Notes under the pieces: generated by a model
Database searches by the model: none
What the model was told of the DNA's origin: nothing
Seen by the model: only the letters and a program-made list of their open reading frames with translations
Made by a program: the position numbers and the translations under genes
Source of the DNA: VRUE01 sp036271315
GTDB lineage: Bacteria > Actinomycetota > Thermoleophilia > Solirubrobacterales > 70-9
Direction of reading: 5' to 3'
NCBI GenBank assembly: GCA_036271315.1
Contig: DATBAV010000034.1
Location: 27,151-91,150, forward strand
Length of the DNA stretch: 64,000 nucleotides
Part shown: positions 26,818-34,712 of the stretch, piece after piece
How positions within the stretch are numbered: position 1 is the stretch's first letter
Layout of the letters: the number at the start of each line of letters is the position of its first letter

Positions 26818-28685
26818 TGTCCTGGCAGGTGACCAGCTTCGTCATCCTCGCCGTCGTCTTGCTCGGCGGCTTCGCTTGGTACGAGCGCTCGCGGCCGCCC
26901 TCGCAGGTGGTCGCCCTGGTCGCCGCCCTGGCCGCCCTGGCGATCGCCGGCCGGATCGCCTTCGCCGCCTTTCCCAACGTCAAGCCGACCACCGACATCG
27001 TCGTCTTCGCCGGCTACGCGCTTGGGCCGGCGCCCGGCTTCGCGGTCGGTGCCCTGGCCGGCCTCGTCTCCAACTTCTGGTTCGGCCAAGGGCCGTGGAC
27101 GCCGTGGCAGATGGCGGGGTGGGGGATGTGCGGAGTGATGGGCGCGGGGCTGGCACTGGGGGTCCGCAACGCCGGTCGCCTCAGTCTCGCCGCCGTTTGC
27201 GGACTGGCGGGCATCGCCTACGGTGTGTTGTTGAACTTCTCGCTCATGGCGACCTACGGCGGAGAACTCTCACTCGAGCGCTTCCTCACCCTGGAGGCGC
27301 GCGCGATCCCCTTCGACGCGGCCCACGTCGTCGGCAACGTCGCCTTCGCCCTGCTCGCTGGCCCGGCGATGGTGCGGATGCTGGTCCGCTTCCGCCAGCG
27401 CTTCCAGTGGCGCACCCCCGCCGTCGCCGTGGGGATCCTGGTCATTCTGTTGCTTCCCAGCATGTTGCCGGGAACGGCCAGGGCCGCCGGTACCGACGAC
27501 GCGGCGAACTGGCTGGAAGCGGCGCAGAATTCCGACGGCGGCTTCGGCTCCTCGCTCTCCTCCGAATCGAGCGCCGCGCTTACCGGCTGGGCGATGCTCG
27601 GCCTCGAGGCCGCCGGGCGCAACCCCTTCGACGTGACTAGCGCCGAGGGAAAGAGCCCGATCGACTTCCTCCGTGGCCACCTGGAAGAAGTCAGCAGTCC
27701 CGGCGATCTCGCTCGTACGATCGTCGCCCTCGAGGGCGCCGGCGCCGACCCGCGCTCGTTCGCGGGCCGCGACCTGGTTGGCGCCCTGCTCAAGCGGCGC
27801 GCTGAAAATGGCTCCTATGCCGGCTGGCCCGGCACGACGTCCTTCAGCGCGGTCGCCTTGCGCACCGCCGGCGCCACCGACGGTCTCAACGACACTCTCT
27901 CCTGGCTGGCCAAAGTGCAGAACGACGACGGCGGCTGGGGGGACGTGCCAGGCCAGCCAAGCAACGCCGACGTGACCGGCTCGGCGATGCAGGCACTCCC
28001 CGCAACGACCGCGGCCCAATCCGGCCTCTCGTACTTGCGCAAGCACCAGCGGCCCAACGGTGGTTTCGCCCTCGGCGCGGGTGGCGGCGTCAACGCCCAG
28101 TCGACCGCTTGGGCAGTGCAGGGGATGATCGCCGTTGGCGCCGACCCGGCCAAGGTAAGCGACGGCGGCAACAGCGCCCTCGACTACCTCGCCGCTAGGC
28201 AGGCCGGCGACGGGCACTATCGATACTCCGAATCCAGCGACCAGACGCCGGTATGGGTGACGGGACAGGTGCTGGTCGCGGTCTCCGGAGACTCGTTGCC
28301 GATCGAACCGCCGCCGCGCCAGCCGACCCCGACGACCGTGTCGCCGTCGAAGACCGCCCCGCCAGCGCCCCCCGGTGGGACCAGTCCGCCGGAGGAATTC
28401 GAACCGGTGCCGCCGACATCATCGGGCGTGCCCAGCACCGGCGGCAACGGAGCCGCGACCGCGCCACCGGCGGGCGCCGGCATTCCCACGTCGCCGCCGG
28501 CCCAGGCCGGGACGCCGGAAGGGAGCGAAGCCGAAGCCACCCAGCCCGTTCCCGCCACCGCGTCTCAACCCGTCAGCGCCTCGGGCTCGAGCCCCTCTCC
28601 CTGGGCCCCGATTGGCGTCGGCCTCGCCACCACCGCCCTCGCCATCGGCCTGCCCTGGTGGCTCGGCCGTCGTTTCGCCTGGTAG
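26817..28685 (+). CDS. EcfS substrate component fused to extracellular alpha/alpha-toroid domain
   Basis: A 622-residue protein. Residues 1-200 form an ECF S component with about six membrane segments and DIVVFAGYALGPAPGFAVGA, then NFWFGQGPWTPWQM. A further hydrophobic segment (about 205-222) leads outside. Residues of about 228-485 form a prenyltransferase-like alpha/alpha toroid with recurring QW-type motifs (AAQNSDGGFGSS, VQNDDGGWGDV, HQRPNGGFALG). A Pro/Ser-rich spacer of about 100 residues and a C-terminal membrane anchor (WAPIGVGLATTALAIGLPWW) follow. Animal transcobalamins use the same toroid fold beside DUF4430. It probably binds cobalamin and passes it to the membrane domain. Confidence 0.85.
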   Translation: MSWQVTSFVILAVVLLGGFAWYERSRPPSQVVALVAALAALAIAGRIAFAAFPNVKPTTDIVVFAGYALGPAPGFAVGALAGLVSNFWFGQGPWTPWQMAGWGMCGVMGAGLALGVRNAGRLSLAAVCGLAGIAYGVLLNFSLMATYGGELSLERFLTLEARAIPFDAAHVVGNVAFALLAGPAMVRMLVRFRQRFQWRTPAVAVGILVILLLPSMLPGTARAAGTDDAANWLEAAQNSDGGFGSSLSSESSAALTGWAMLGLEAAGRNPFDVTSAEGKSPIDFLRGHLEEVSSPGDLARTIVALEGAGADPRSFAGRDLVGALLKRRAENGSYAGWPGTTSFSAVALRTAGATDGLNDTLSWLAKVQNDDGGWGDVPGQPSNADVTGSAMQALPATTAAQSGLSYLRKHQRPNGGFALGAGGGVNAQSTAWAVQGMIAVGADPAKVSDGGNSALDYLAARQAGDGHYRYSESSDQTPVWVTGQVLVAVSGDSLPIEPPPRQPTPTTVSPSKTAPPAPPGGTSPPEEFEPVPPTSSGVPSTGGNGAATAPPAGAGIPTSPPAQAGTPEGSEAEATQPVPATASQPVSASGSSPSPWAPIGVGLATTALAIGLPWWLGRRFAW

Positions 28686-28706
28686 CGGGCACGCGCCCCC
28701 CATTGA

Positions 28707-28721
28707 CCACCTCTGAGGTGG
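28707..28721. promoter_or_regulatory. Palindrome before nitroreductase gene
   Basis: CCACCTC-T-GAGGTGG is a perfect 15-bp palindrome, 16 bp before the GTG at 28738 and 21 bp after the operon stop. It could be an operator for the downstream gene. It is short enough that chance in GC-rich DNA is not excluded. Confidence 0.35.
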
Positions 28722-28737
28722 CAAAGGGAGGGAGGGT

Positions 28738-29274
28738 GTGCCTCGGGGCGGCTATGTTGCAAGCGTGGACGTAGAGACCGCGATTCGGACCCGCCGCACG
28801 CACAAGGCCTTTGGGGCTGAGCCGCTCGGGCGCGACGAGATCCTCGGCCTGCTCGATCTCGCCCGCTGGGCGCCCAATCACCATCTCACCGCGCCCTGGC
28901 GCTTCCGGGTCGTCGGTCCCGAGACGCTGGCGGGGTTGAAGCAGGTGGCTGGGCCCGAGGGAGCGGCCAAGCTCGACCGCGCCCCTACCCTGATCCTCGT
29001 CTCCTGCGTCCTCGGCGATGACCCGGTCCAAAACGAGGAGGACCTGCACACGACCGCGGTCGCCTCCTACATCGTCCTGCTCAGCGCCCATGCCCGCGGC
29101 TATGTCGGCTACTGGCGCACCCCTGGCCTGTTGCGCTCGCCCGAGGGCCTCAGCGCGGTCGGGCTGCCCGACAGTGAGCGCTTCGTCGGCCTCCTGCACC
29201 TGGGCCACCCGCGCCAGGAGAAGGAGCCGCCCGAGCGGCCGCCGATCGAGCAATCGACCGCGTTCCTCGCCTGA
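28738..29274 (+). CDS. Nitroreductase-family protein
   Basis: A 178-residue FMN-binding nitroreductase-fold protein. It opens with VDVETAIRTRRTHKAF, the classic FMN-phosphate-contacting start, then ILGLLDLARWAPNHHLTAPW, and ends with a GLLHLGHPRQEK-type segment. Such enzymes reduce nitro groups, quinones or flavins with NAD(P)H. GTG 28738 has GGGAGGGAGG just upstream; GTG 28765 is an alternative leaderless-type start. Its stop overlaps glpD by one base. No B12-specific clue ties it to the upstream operon. Confidence 0.85.
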   Translation: MPRGGYVASVDVETAIRTRRTHKAFGAEPLGRDEILGLLDLARWAPNHHLTAPWRFRVVGPETLAGLKQVAGPEGAAKLDRAPTLILVSCVLGDDPVQNEEDLHTTAVASYIVLLSAHARGYVGYWRTPGLLRSPEGLSAVGLPDSERFVGLLHLGHPRQEKEPPERPPIEQSTAFLA

Positions 29275-30965
29275 TGCTCTCCCGCGCCACAGCAATCGAG
29301 GCGATCGCCGGCCAGCACTTCGAGGTCGTCGTAATCGGCGGCGGCATCACCGGCGCCGGCGTCGCCCTCGACGCGGCCTCGCGCGGCTACTCGGTGGCAC
29401 TTCTGGAGCGCGGCGACTACGCCGAAGGGACCTCCAGCCGTTCCTCGAAGATGGTCCACGGCGGCCTCCGCTACCTGCAGAACCTCGATCTGGGACTGGT
29501 GCGCGAGGCGCTGCTCGAGCGCCAGCTGATGGTCCAACTGGCGCCGCACCTGGTCTACCCGACGCCCTTCGTCGTCCCCGCCTTCCCCGACGAGCGCCGC
29601 CAGCGCGGCCTTGGCCTCGGGCTCAACATGTACGACGTGATGGCGACGACGCGGGTCGGCCGCAGCCGCCGTGAGATGCGCTCCTCCAAGGAGGCCGACG
29701 AGGACTACTACTGGTCGCCTGACCGCCACCGCACGATCGACCGCGACGAGGTCTTGCAATTGGTCCCCTCGCTGGAGCCGCGCGATCCCAAGAACGCCTA
29801 CCTCTTCTACGACTGCCAGACCGACGATGTCCGCCTCACCCTGACCGTGCTGGGCGAGGCGGAGCGCTTCGGCGCGGTGATGCTCAACGGGGCGGAGGTG
29901 GTCGAGGTGCTAGAGCGCCAGGGCCGCGCCGCCGGGGTCGCCTTCGTCGAGGCCGGCTCGGGGGAGCGGCTCGAGGTCACGGCCGACAACGTGATCAACG
30001 CCACCGGCGTCTTCGCCGACCGCATCCGGCCCGAGGAGACGATCGAGGAGGAGGACGTGCCGCGGATCTCGCCCAGTCGCGGCACCCACGTGCTGGTCGA
30101 CCGCGAGAAGCTCTCGACCGGCTCCGCCGCCTGCATCGTGCCGGCCGGCGAAGGCCGGGCGATCTTCGCCCTGCCCTGGTACGGGCGCACCCTGATCGGC
30201 ACCACCGACAACGACTACGAGGGCGACATCGACCACCCGCGCCCTGGGGGCGAGGACGTCGCCTACCTGCTCGACGCGGTCAACGAGTTCTTCGGCGTCT
30301 CGCTCGGCGCCGACGATCTGGTCGGCGCCTACGCCGGGGTGCGGCCGCTGATCGCCACCGGCGACCCGAAGAAGTCAGTCGACATCTCGCGCAAGGCGGA
30401 GCTATATGAGACCTCCTCGGGGATGCTGACGATCACCGGCGGCAAGCTGACCACCTGGCGGCGCATGGCCAAGCAGACGGTCGATCGCCTGGTCGAGCGC
30501 GAGGGTCGCGAGGCCCCCTGCCACACGGCCGAGATCCCGCTCGGCATGGAGGCGCGGCCGGACGATCTCGAAGCGCCCGCCGGGGTGGGGGAGGAGGCGC
30601 TCGAGCAGCTCGCCTTCCGCTACGGCCACGCCGCCCGCAAAGTCCTTGCCCTGGCCCGCGAGGACGCGAAGCTGGCGGAGCCGATCGTGCCCGGTCGCCC
30701 CGACCTGCTGGCCGAGGCCGTGATCGCCGCCCGCCACGAGCAGGCCCGCACGGTCGCCGACGTGCTGCTGCGCCGCACCCGCCTCGGCCTGCTCGCCGCG
30801 CCGCAGTTGCGCGACGCTGCCCCGGCCCGCGCCGTGGCCGGTGCCCTGGGTGCCGAGCTCGGTTGGTCGCGCCGCGAGGTCAAGCGGGCGGCCGAGGCCT
30901 GGCCGGCCGCGGCGGCGGAGGCCGGCATCGACCCCGCCGGCTCACCCGTCGAGTCGCTGCAATAA
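29274..30965 (+). CDS. glpD: Glycerol-3-phosphate dehydrogenase, FAD-dependent
   Basis: A 563-residue GlpD/GlpA-type flavoprotein that oxidises glycerol-3-phosphate to dihydroxyacetone phosphate, passing electrons to quinone at the membrane. The FAD-binding motif is VVVIGGGITGAGVALDAASRG, followed by SSRSSKMVHGGLRYLQ, a family hallmark. The substrate region includes LPWYGRTLIGTTDNDYEGD, and the C-terminal helical domain is present. Length is typical. It is translationally coupled to the nitroreductase. No glpF or glpK lies nearby, so use in lipid or glycerol metabolism is open. Confidence 0.92.
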   Translation: MLSRATAIEAIAGQHFEVVVIGGGITGAGVALDAASRGYSVALLERGDYAEGTSSRSSKMVHGGLRYLQNLDLGLVREALLERQLMVQLAPHLVYPTPFVVPAFPDERRQRGLGLGLNMYDVMATTRVGRSRREMRSSKEADEDYYWSPDRHRTIDRDEVLQLVPSLEPRDPKNAYLFYDCQTDDVRLTLTVLGEAERFGAVMLNGAEVVEVLERQGRAAGVAFVEAGSGERLEVTADNVINATGVFADRIRPEETIEEEDVPRISPSRGTHVLVDREKLSTGSAACIVPAGEGRAIFALPWYGRTLIGTTDNDYEGDIDHPRPGGEDVAYLLDAVNEFFGVSLGADDLVGAYAGVRPLIATGDPKKSVDISRKAELYETSSGMLTITGGKLTTWRRMAKQTVDRLVEREGREAPCHTAEIPLGMEARPDDLEAPAGVGEEALEQLAFRYGHAARKVLALAREDAKLAEPIVPGRPDLLAEAVIAARHEQARTVADVLLRRTRLGLLAAPQLRDAAPARAVAGALGAELGWSRREVKRAAEAWPAAAAEAGIDPAGSPVESLQ

Positions 30966-30981
30966 CCTGCCGCCCGGAACG

Positions 30982-31031
30982 CGCAAATCGACACGGTGAT
31001 CTCCGGGTGTTCGAATCCGGGGCGATTTGCG
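30982..31031. repeat. Inverted repeat in the leader of the Rho-like gene
   Basis: Arms CGCAAATCG (30982-30990) and CGATTTGCG (31023-31031) flank a 32-base loop. The second arm ends 19 bp before the ATG at 31051. It may be a leader hairpin or regulatory site. A GTTCGAAT inside the loop recalls a tRNA T-loop but no tRNA can be folded. Confidence 0.35.
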
Positions 31032-31050
31032 TGTGAACGCATGGAGACTG

Positions 31051-31893
31051 ATGAATAAGACAGAACTTGAGTCCAAGCACCTCGCTGAGTTGCATTCCCT
31101 GGCCGCTGAGGCTGACGTGCCGCGCTACCGCATGCTGCGCCGCGAGGAGCTGATCGAGAAGCTGAGCGACGGCGATGGCGACGGTAAGGCCGGGAAGAGC
31201 GAGAAACCTCGCGGAGACCGCCCGCCGCGCCGCGAGCGCCCGCCACGCCAGCGCCGCGAGCGCTCCGGGGGTCGCGAGGCCGCCGGCCGCGAGCGCCCCG
31301 CCCGTAAAGAGCGTGCAGGAGAGCCGCCTGCGAATGAGCCGCCCGCCGAGCCAAAGGCGCCGCCCGAGCCCCCGAAGCCGCCCGCGCCAACTAGGGAGCC
31401 CGCTGTCTCGGCAGGCGAGGAGTCGTCCCGCCCCAAACGCAAACGTCGTCGCCGTCGCTTCGGCCGCAAGAGCAAGGGCCTGCGCGCCCAGGACTTGCTG
31501 CTGCCGCCGCCCGGTCGCCAGGCGCTGGTCTACGGCGAGAGCCGCACCGTCTGCACGTCGCTGCTGCGCGAGATCGCCGGCGAGCTGGGAGGCGCCTCGG
31601 AGGGGCCCGACCCGATCGCCCTGCTGATCGATCCCAGTCCGGAGGAGCTGGCCGACTGGAAGCGCGAGGCCCCAGACGCCGAGCTGGTCGTCGCCGCCCA
31701 GGCGCGCCACGCCGGCGACGCCCTCGCCCAGGCCGTCCGTCGCGCCGAGGGCGGAGAAGACGTCATCCTCCTGGTCGATTCCCTGACCCGCCTCGACGAC
31801 GCCGAGACGGCAAAGAATGTCTTCGACGGCGGGCTCGGGCTATCAAGCTCGGGATCCTTGACCGTGGTGGCAGCGCTAGAGCGCCAACCCTGA
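31051..31893 (+). CDS. Rho-like protein lacking an intact ATPase P-loop
   Basis: A 280-residue protein related to transcription terminator Rho. The N-terminus (TELESKHLAELHSLAAEADV to RREELIEKL) matches the Rho N-terminal helical domain. A long Arg/Pro-rich linker follows. The last 130 residues resemble the start of the Rho ATPase: LRAQDLLLPPPGRQALVYGE stands where Rho has its P-loop, but GKT/S is absent. DVILLVDSLTRLDDAETAKN matches the Rho Walker B ILLDSITRLARAYN. The rest of the Rho ATPase is missing. ATG 31051 follows GGAGACTG. ATPase and helicase activity are therefore unlikely. Confidence 0.75.
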   Translation: MNKTELESKHLAELHSLAAEADVPRYRMLRREELIEKLSDGDGDGKAGKSEKPRGDRPPRRERPPRQRRERSGGREAAGRERPARKERAGEPPANEPPAEPKAPPEPPKPPAPTREPAVSAGEESSRPKRKRRRRRFGRKSKGLRAQDLLLPPPGRQALVYGESRTVCTSLLREIAGELGGASEGPDPIALLIDPSPEELADWKREAPDAELVVAAQARHAGDALAQAVRRAEGGEDVILLVDSLTRLDDAETAKNVFDGGLGLSSSGSLTVVAALERQP

Positions 31894-31894
31894 C

Positions 31895-32011
31895 AGCGCG
31901 GCTCAGGTCAGGGGTGGAGCGTCTTGTACTTTTTCGGCGCTGACCTTGCGGCGCCAGCAGACTGACGCCCCATCGAAAAAGTTAAGCGAAACCCCTGGCC
32001 TGAGCCGCGCT
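31895..32011. repeat. Dispersed hairpin element, copy C (subtype I)
   Basis: Outer arms 31895-31915 and 31991-32011 are complementary over 21 bp with one mismatch. The core is in minus orientation: its reverse complement gives TCGCTTAACTTTTTCG, then CTGCTGGCGCCGCAAGG, then CCGAAAAAGTACAAGACGC. It starts one base after the Rho-like stop and overlaps the stop codon of the convergent gene at 32010. Confidence 0.88.
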
Positions 32012-32477
32012 ACCGGCGGTAGGCGATGCGCCGCCACGACGGCTCTTTGGACAGCTCGATCAACTCCGAGCTGCGATCCGGCTGCACGTAGCCGAAGGTC
32101 TGGTTGCGCTCGTCGAAGACGACGTCGAGCTCACCCTCCTTGACCCGCTGGTCGAGCCAGGCGCCGCGGAAGACGAGGCGGCGCAGCCAGTGCACGAGGC
32201 TGCGGTTGGCGGGGCCGACGAGGTCGTCCCAGTTCTCGTTGATGTGCTCGCCGAGGCGTGAGCTGGGCTCGGCGATCTCGCCGCTGACGGCCAGATCGAG
32301 CAGATCGTCCAACTCCTCCTGGCTCAGCCCCTGGTCGACGAAGCCGAGTTTTACCGCGGCCTGCTCGACCCGCTGGCCGAAGTCGCCCTCGTTGAAGGCG
32401 AAGCGAAGCTCCCCGTACTCGAGCACGTAATCGGAGCCAGACTCGTAGTTCCCTCGGCGGGTCGTTTTCTTATCCAT
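32010..32477 (-). CDS. Hypothetical protein
   Basis: A 155-residue soluble, charged protein I do not recognise. It opens MDKKTTRRGNYESGSDYVLEY and contains an acidic middle (LSQEELDDLLDLAVSG) and SLVHWLRRLVFRGAWLDQRV. No membrane segment, signal peptide or catalytic motif is seen. It is divergent from the PHP-phosphatase gene and ends inside element C. The high proportion of charged residues and compact size suggest a real, folded protein. Confidence 0.6.
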   Translation of the reverse strand: MDKKTTRRGNYESGSDYVLEYGELRFAFNEGDFGQRVEQAAVKLGFVDQGLSQEELDDLLDLAVSGEIAEPSSRLGEHINENWDDLVGPANRSLVHWLRRLVFRGAWLDQRVKEGELDVVFDERNQTFGYVQPDRSSELIELSKEPSWRRIAYRR

Positions 32478-32587
32478 GAGTTGAAGCCAACTGCTCGCGC
32501 CAGCCCAGCGGGAGCAGGTGCTGGATCATGCCGATCATCGTAGTCTCGTGCCCGCATGGGCCCGTGCCTGAAACGCTGTTTGCACCG

Positions 32588-33322
32588 ATGATCGATCTGC
32601 ATTGCCACATCCTCCCCGGCGTCGACGACGGCTCGCTCGACCTCGCCGACAGCCTGGCGATGGCGCGCCAAGCGGTGAACGACGGCATCGAGCGGGTCTG
32701 CGCGACGCCGCACATCCGCCACGACCACGACGTGCGGATCGAGCAGATCGCCGGAAGGATCGAGGACCTCAACCGGGCGCTCCGCGACGAGGGGCTGTCG
32801 GTGGAGGTCCTGCAGGGCGGCGAGGTGGCCGAGACCGCGGTCGAGGACTTGAGCGAGGAGGAGCTGGGGCGGGTCGCACTCGGCGACGGCCACTGGATCC
32901 TGCTCGAGCCGGCGCCCGGACCGCTTAGCGAGACCCTGATCGCCCGCGTCGGCCACCTCGCCGAGCGCGGCCACCGGGCGCTGATCGCCCACCCCGAGCG
33001 CCACCTCTCGGCCGACATGTACGAGCGGATCGCGGCCCTGATCGCCGCGGGCGCCCTGGTCCAGGCAACCGCCGACTTCTTCCTGCGCGAGCGCTTCGCC
33101 GACGGCATGCGGATGCTGGCCGAGCAGGGCCTCGTCCACGTATTGAGCAGCGACGCCCACTCCTCGCACGGCGGCCGACCGCTGCATATGAGGGAAGCTT
33201 TCGAGTGCCTGGCCGAGATCGACTCGGTCGCTCCGCACCTCGAATGGATGCGCGACATCGCTCCGCAAGCAATCGTCGACGGGGGCGAGCTCACGTCCCC
33301 TTTCGAGGGTCGATCCCGGTAG
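32588..33322 (+). CDS. PHP-domain protein, CpsB/YwqE-type phosphatase family
   Basis: A 244-residue metal-dependent PHP hydrolase. It opens MIDLHCHILPGVDDGS, the family's metal-binding start. It continues with CATPHIRHDH, LQGGEVAE, a RALIAHPERH motif and LSSDAHSSHG, giving the full set of His/Asp/Glu ligands. CpsB/YwqE members dephosphorylate tyrosines of capsule-assembly kinases. No capsule genes adjoin, so the partner is unknown. ATG 32588 fits the family; ATG 32528 would add 20 residues. The stop codon lies inside the left arm of element D. Confidence 0.85.
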   Translation: MIDLHCHILPGVDDGSLDLADSLAMARQAVNDGIERVCATPHIRHDHDVRIEQIAGRIEDLNRALRDEGLSVEVLQGGEVAETAVEDLSEEELGRVALGDGHWILLEPAPGPLSETLIARVGHLAERGHRALIAHPERHLSADMYERIAALIAAGALVQATADFFLRERFADGMRMLAEQGLVHVLSSDAHSSHGGRPLHMREAFECLAEIDSVAPHLEWMRDIAPQAIVDGGELTSPFEGRSR

Positions 33323-33421
33323 GGGTGGAGCGTCTTGCACTTTTTCGTCGTGAGCTAGAGGCGCCAGCCACCGACTCTCCACCGAAAAAGTTAAGCGAAA
33401 CCCCTACCGGGATCGACCCTC
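33305..33421. repeat. Dispersed hairpin element, copy D (subtype I)
   Basis: Outer arms 33305-33326 and 33400-33421 are a perfect 22-bp inverted repeat. The core is in minus orientation with TCGCTTAACTTTTTCGG and CGAAAAAGTGCAAGACGC on the reverse strand. The left arm contains the stop of the phosphatase gene (33320-33322), and the right arm overlaps the stop of the convergent kinase (33420-33422). Confidence 0.9.
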
Positions 33422-34349
33422 AGAGCGGCCGCAGCTCGACCCGCCGCGCCAGGTCTTCGATCACCGCGCGCGAGCCGCTGCCGAGGCCGGCGCGGAGGAA
33501 GTTGGCGGCACCGGCGGCGGCGCTGACGCGCAGTGTCTCCTCCCAGTCGAGGCCGGCCGCCATGCAGGCCGCCAGGCCGCCCATCATCGAGTCGCCGCAG
33601 CCCTCGCGCGAGCCGCGCTCGAAGCGGGGCGGGATCAGCTCCCAGGCCTCGTCGCCTCGAACGACCATCGCCGGCTCCTCGGCGCGGGTGATGATCACGG
33701 CGCCAGCGCCGGCGTCGAGCAGCTTCTGCACCGCGGCGCGCATCCGCTCCTCGGTGTCGACCGGGCCCTCGATGTAGCCGGCCAGCTCCCAGTCGTTGAT
33801 CTTGACCAGGTCGGGGCCGCCCTCCAGGGCGCTGTCGAGCCGCGGCCGCGAGAGGTCGACGACGACCGGGGTGCCGTTGGCCTTGACGTCGGCGACGAGG
33901 TTGCCGTAGATCTCCAGCGGCAGCGCCTCGCCGGGGTAGGGACCGCAGAGGGCCAGCACGCCAGAGTCGAGTGCGGCGGCGACCGTGGTCGAGAAGAGCT
34001 CGTCGATCTCGTGGCGCGAGGGCGGCATCGAGGCGCTCTGAGCGACCGGCACGCGCTCGCCGCTGCGGCGGTCGTGTACGTAGGCGCCGCTCCCCTCGGC
34101 GGTCTCGACCAGGCGCAGCTCGACGTCCATCTGCTCCAGCAGCGGCCGCAGCACCGCGCCGCTCTCGCCGCCGATGAAGCCGCAAAGAATCGGCTCGGCG
34201 CCGAGCTCGGCGGCCATCCGCGCCACCCAGACGCCCTGCCCGGCGGCGTGCAGGTGGATGTCGTCGCCACCCTCGCTGGTCAGCGCCTCGACCGTGATCG
34301 CCAGCATCGGGTGCGGTCCGAAGACGGTGACTTTGCCGCCGGCTGGCAT
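33420..34349 (-). CDS. PfkB-family carbohydrate kinase
   Basis: A 309-residue ribokinase-fold kinase. The N-terminus (VTVFGPHPMLAITVEALTSEGGDD) and AGQGVWVARMAAELGAEP resemble 1-phosphofructokinase and tagatose-6-phosphate kinase. The C-terminal active site is SREGCGDSMMGGLAA, where Asp is the catalytic base; the usual GAGD reads GCGD. It should phosphorylate a sugar or sugar phosphate, but no transporter or sugar enzyme adjoins. It is divergent from the DUF192 gene with only 13 bp between starts, implying leaderless transcripts or overlapping promoters. Confidence 0.85.
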   Translation of the reverse strand: MPAGGKVTVFGPHPMLAITVEALTSEGGDDIHLHAAGQGVWVARMAAELGAEPILCGFIGGESGAVLRPLLEQMDVELRLVETAEGSGAYVHDRRSGERVPVAQSASMPPSRHEIDELFSTTVAAALDSGVLALCGPYPGEALPLEIYGNLVADVKANGTPVVVDLSRPRLDSALEGGPDLVKINDWELAGYIEGPVDTEERMRAAVQKLLDAGAGAVIITRAEEPAMVVRGDEAWELIPPRFERGSREGCGDSMMGGLAACMAAGLDWEETLRVSAAAGAANFLRAGLGSGSRAVIEDLARRVELRPL

Positions 34350-34362
34350 TGACAGAGGCTAG

Positions 34363-34704
34363 ATGCCGGAGTCGCTCCTTGCCCAACGTCTTCGCTGCCT
34401 GCCGGCCGCAACCGTGCTCGGCCGCGAGGTTCGAGTCGCCAGGGGACCGCGCGCACGCCTCCTCGGCTTGGCCTACCTCGACCGTGAGGAGGCCGGCGCG
34501 GGCCTGTTGATCCCACGCTGCTCGAGCGTCCACACCTTCGGAATGCGCTTCCCACTCGACCTCTACTTTCTCGGCGAGTGCCGGGAGGTGGTTGCCGTTC
34601 GTCGGCTCGTGCCGGCCCGGCGCCTCGCATTTTGCGGGCGGGCCAGAGCGGTCCTCGAGCTGCCGGCGGGGGAGGGGGGAGAAATTCTCGATGCCACTTC
34701 TTAG
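34363..34704 (+). CDS. DUF192 protein
   Basis: A 113-residue DUF192 domain protein with typical segments RARLLGLAYLDR, SSVHTFGMRFPLDLYFL and RARAVLELPAGEG. DUF192 proteins are small beta-rich folds of unknown biochemical role. They are often found beside Tad/Flp pilus genes in actinobacteria. Here it leads a plus-strand run of seven genes (34363-39621). It lacks a signal peptide, unlike many DUF192 proteins. Confidence 0.82.
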   Translation: MPESLLAQRLRCLPAATVLGREVRVARGPRARLLGLAYLDREEAGAGLLIPRCSSVHTFGMRFPLDLYFLGECREVVAVRRLVPARRLAFCGRARAVLELPAGEGGEILDATS

Positions 34705-34712
34705 ACCGGCCA

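Noticed and set aside
30995..31035. tRNA-like T-loop (GTTCGAAT) before the Rho-like gene
   Set aside because: The flanking bases do not form a T-stem, and no acceptor, D or anticodon arms can be placed.
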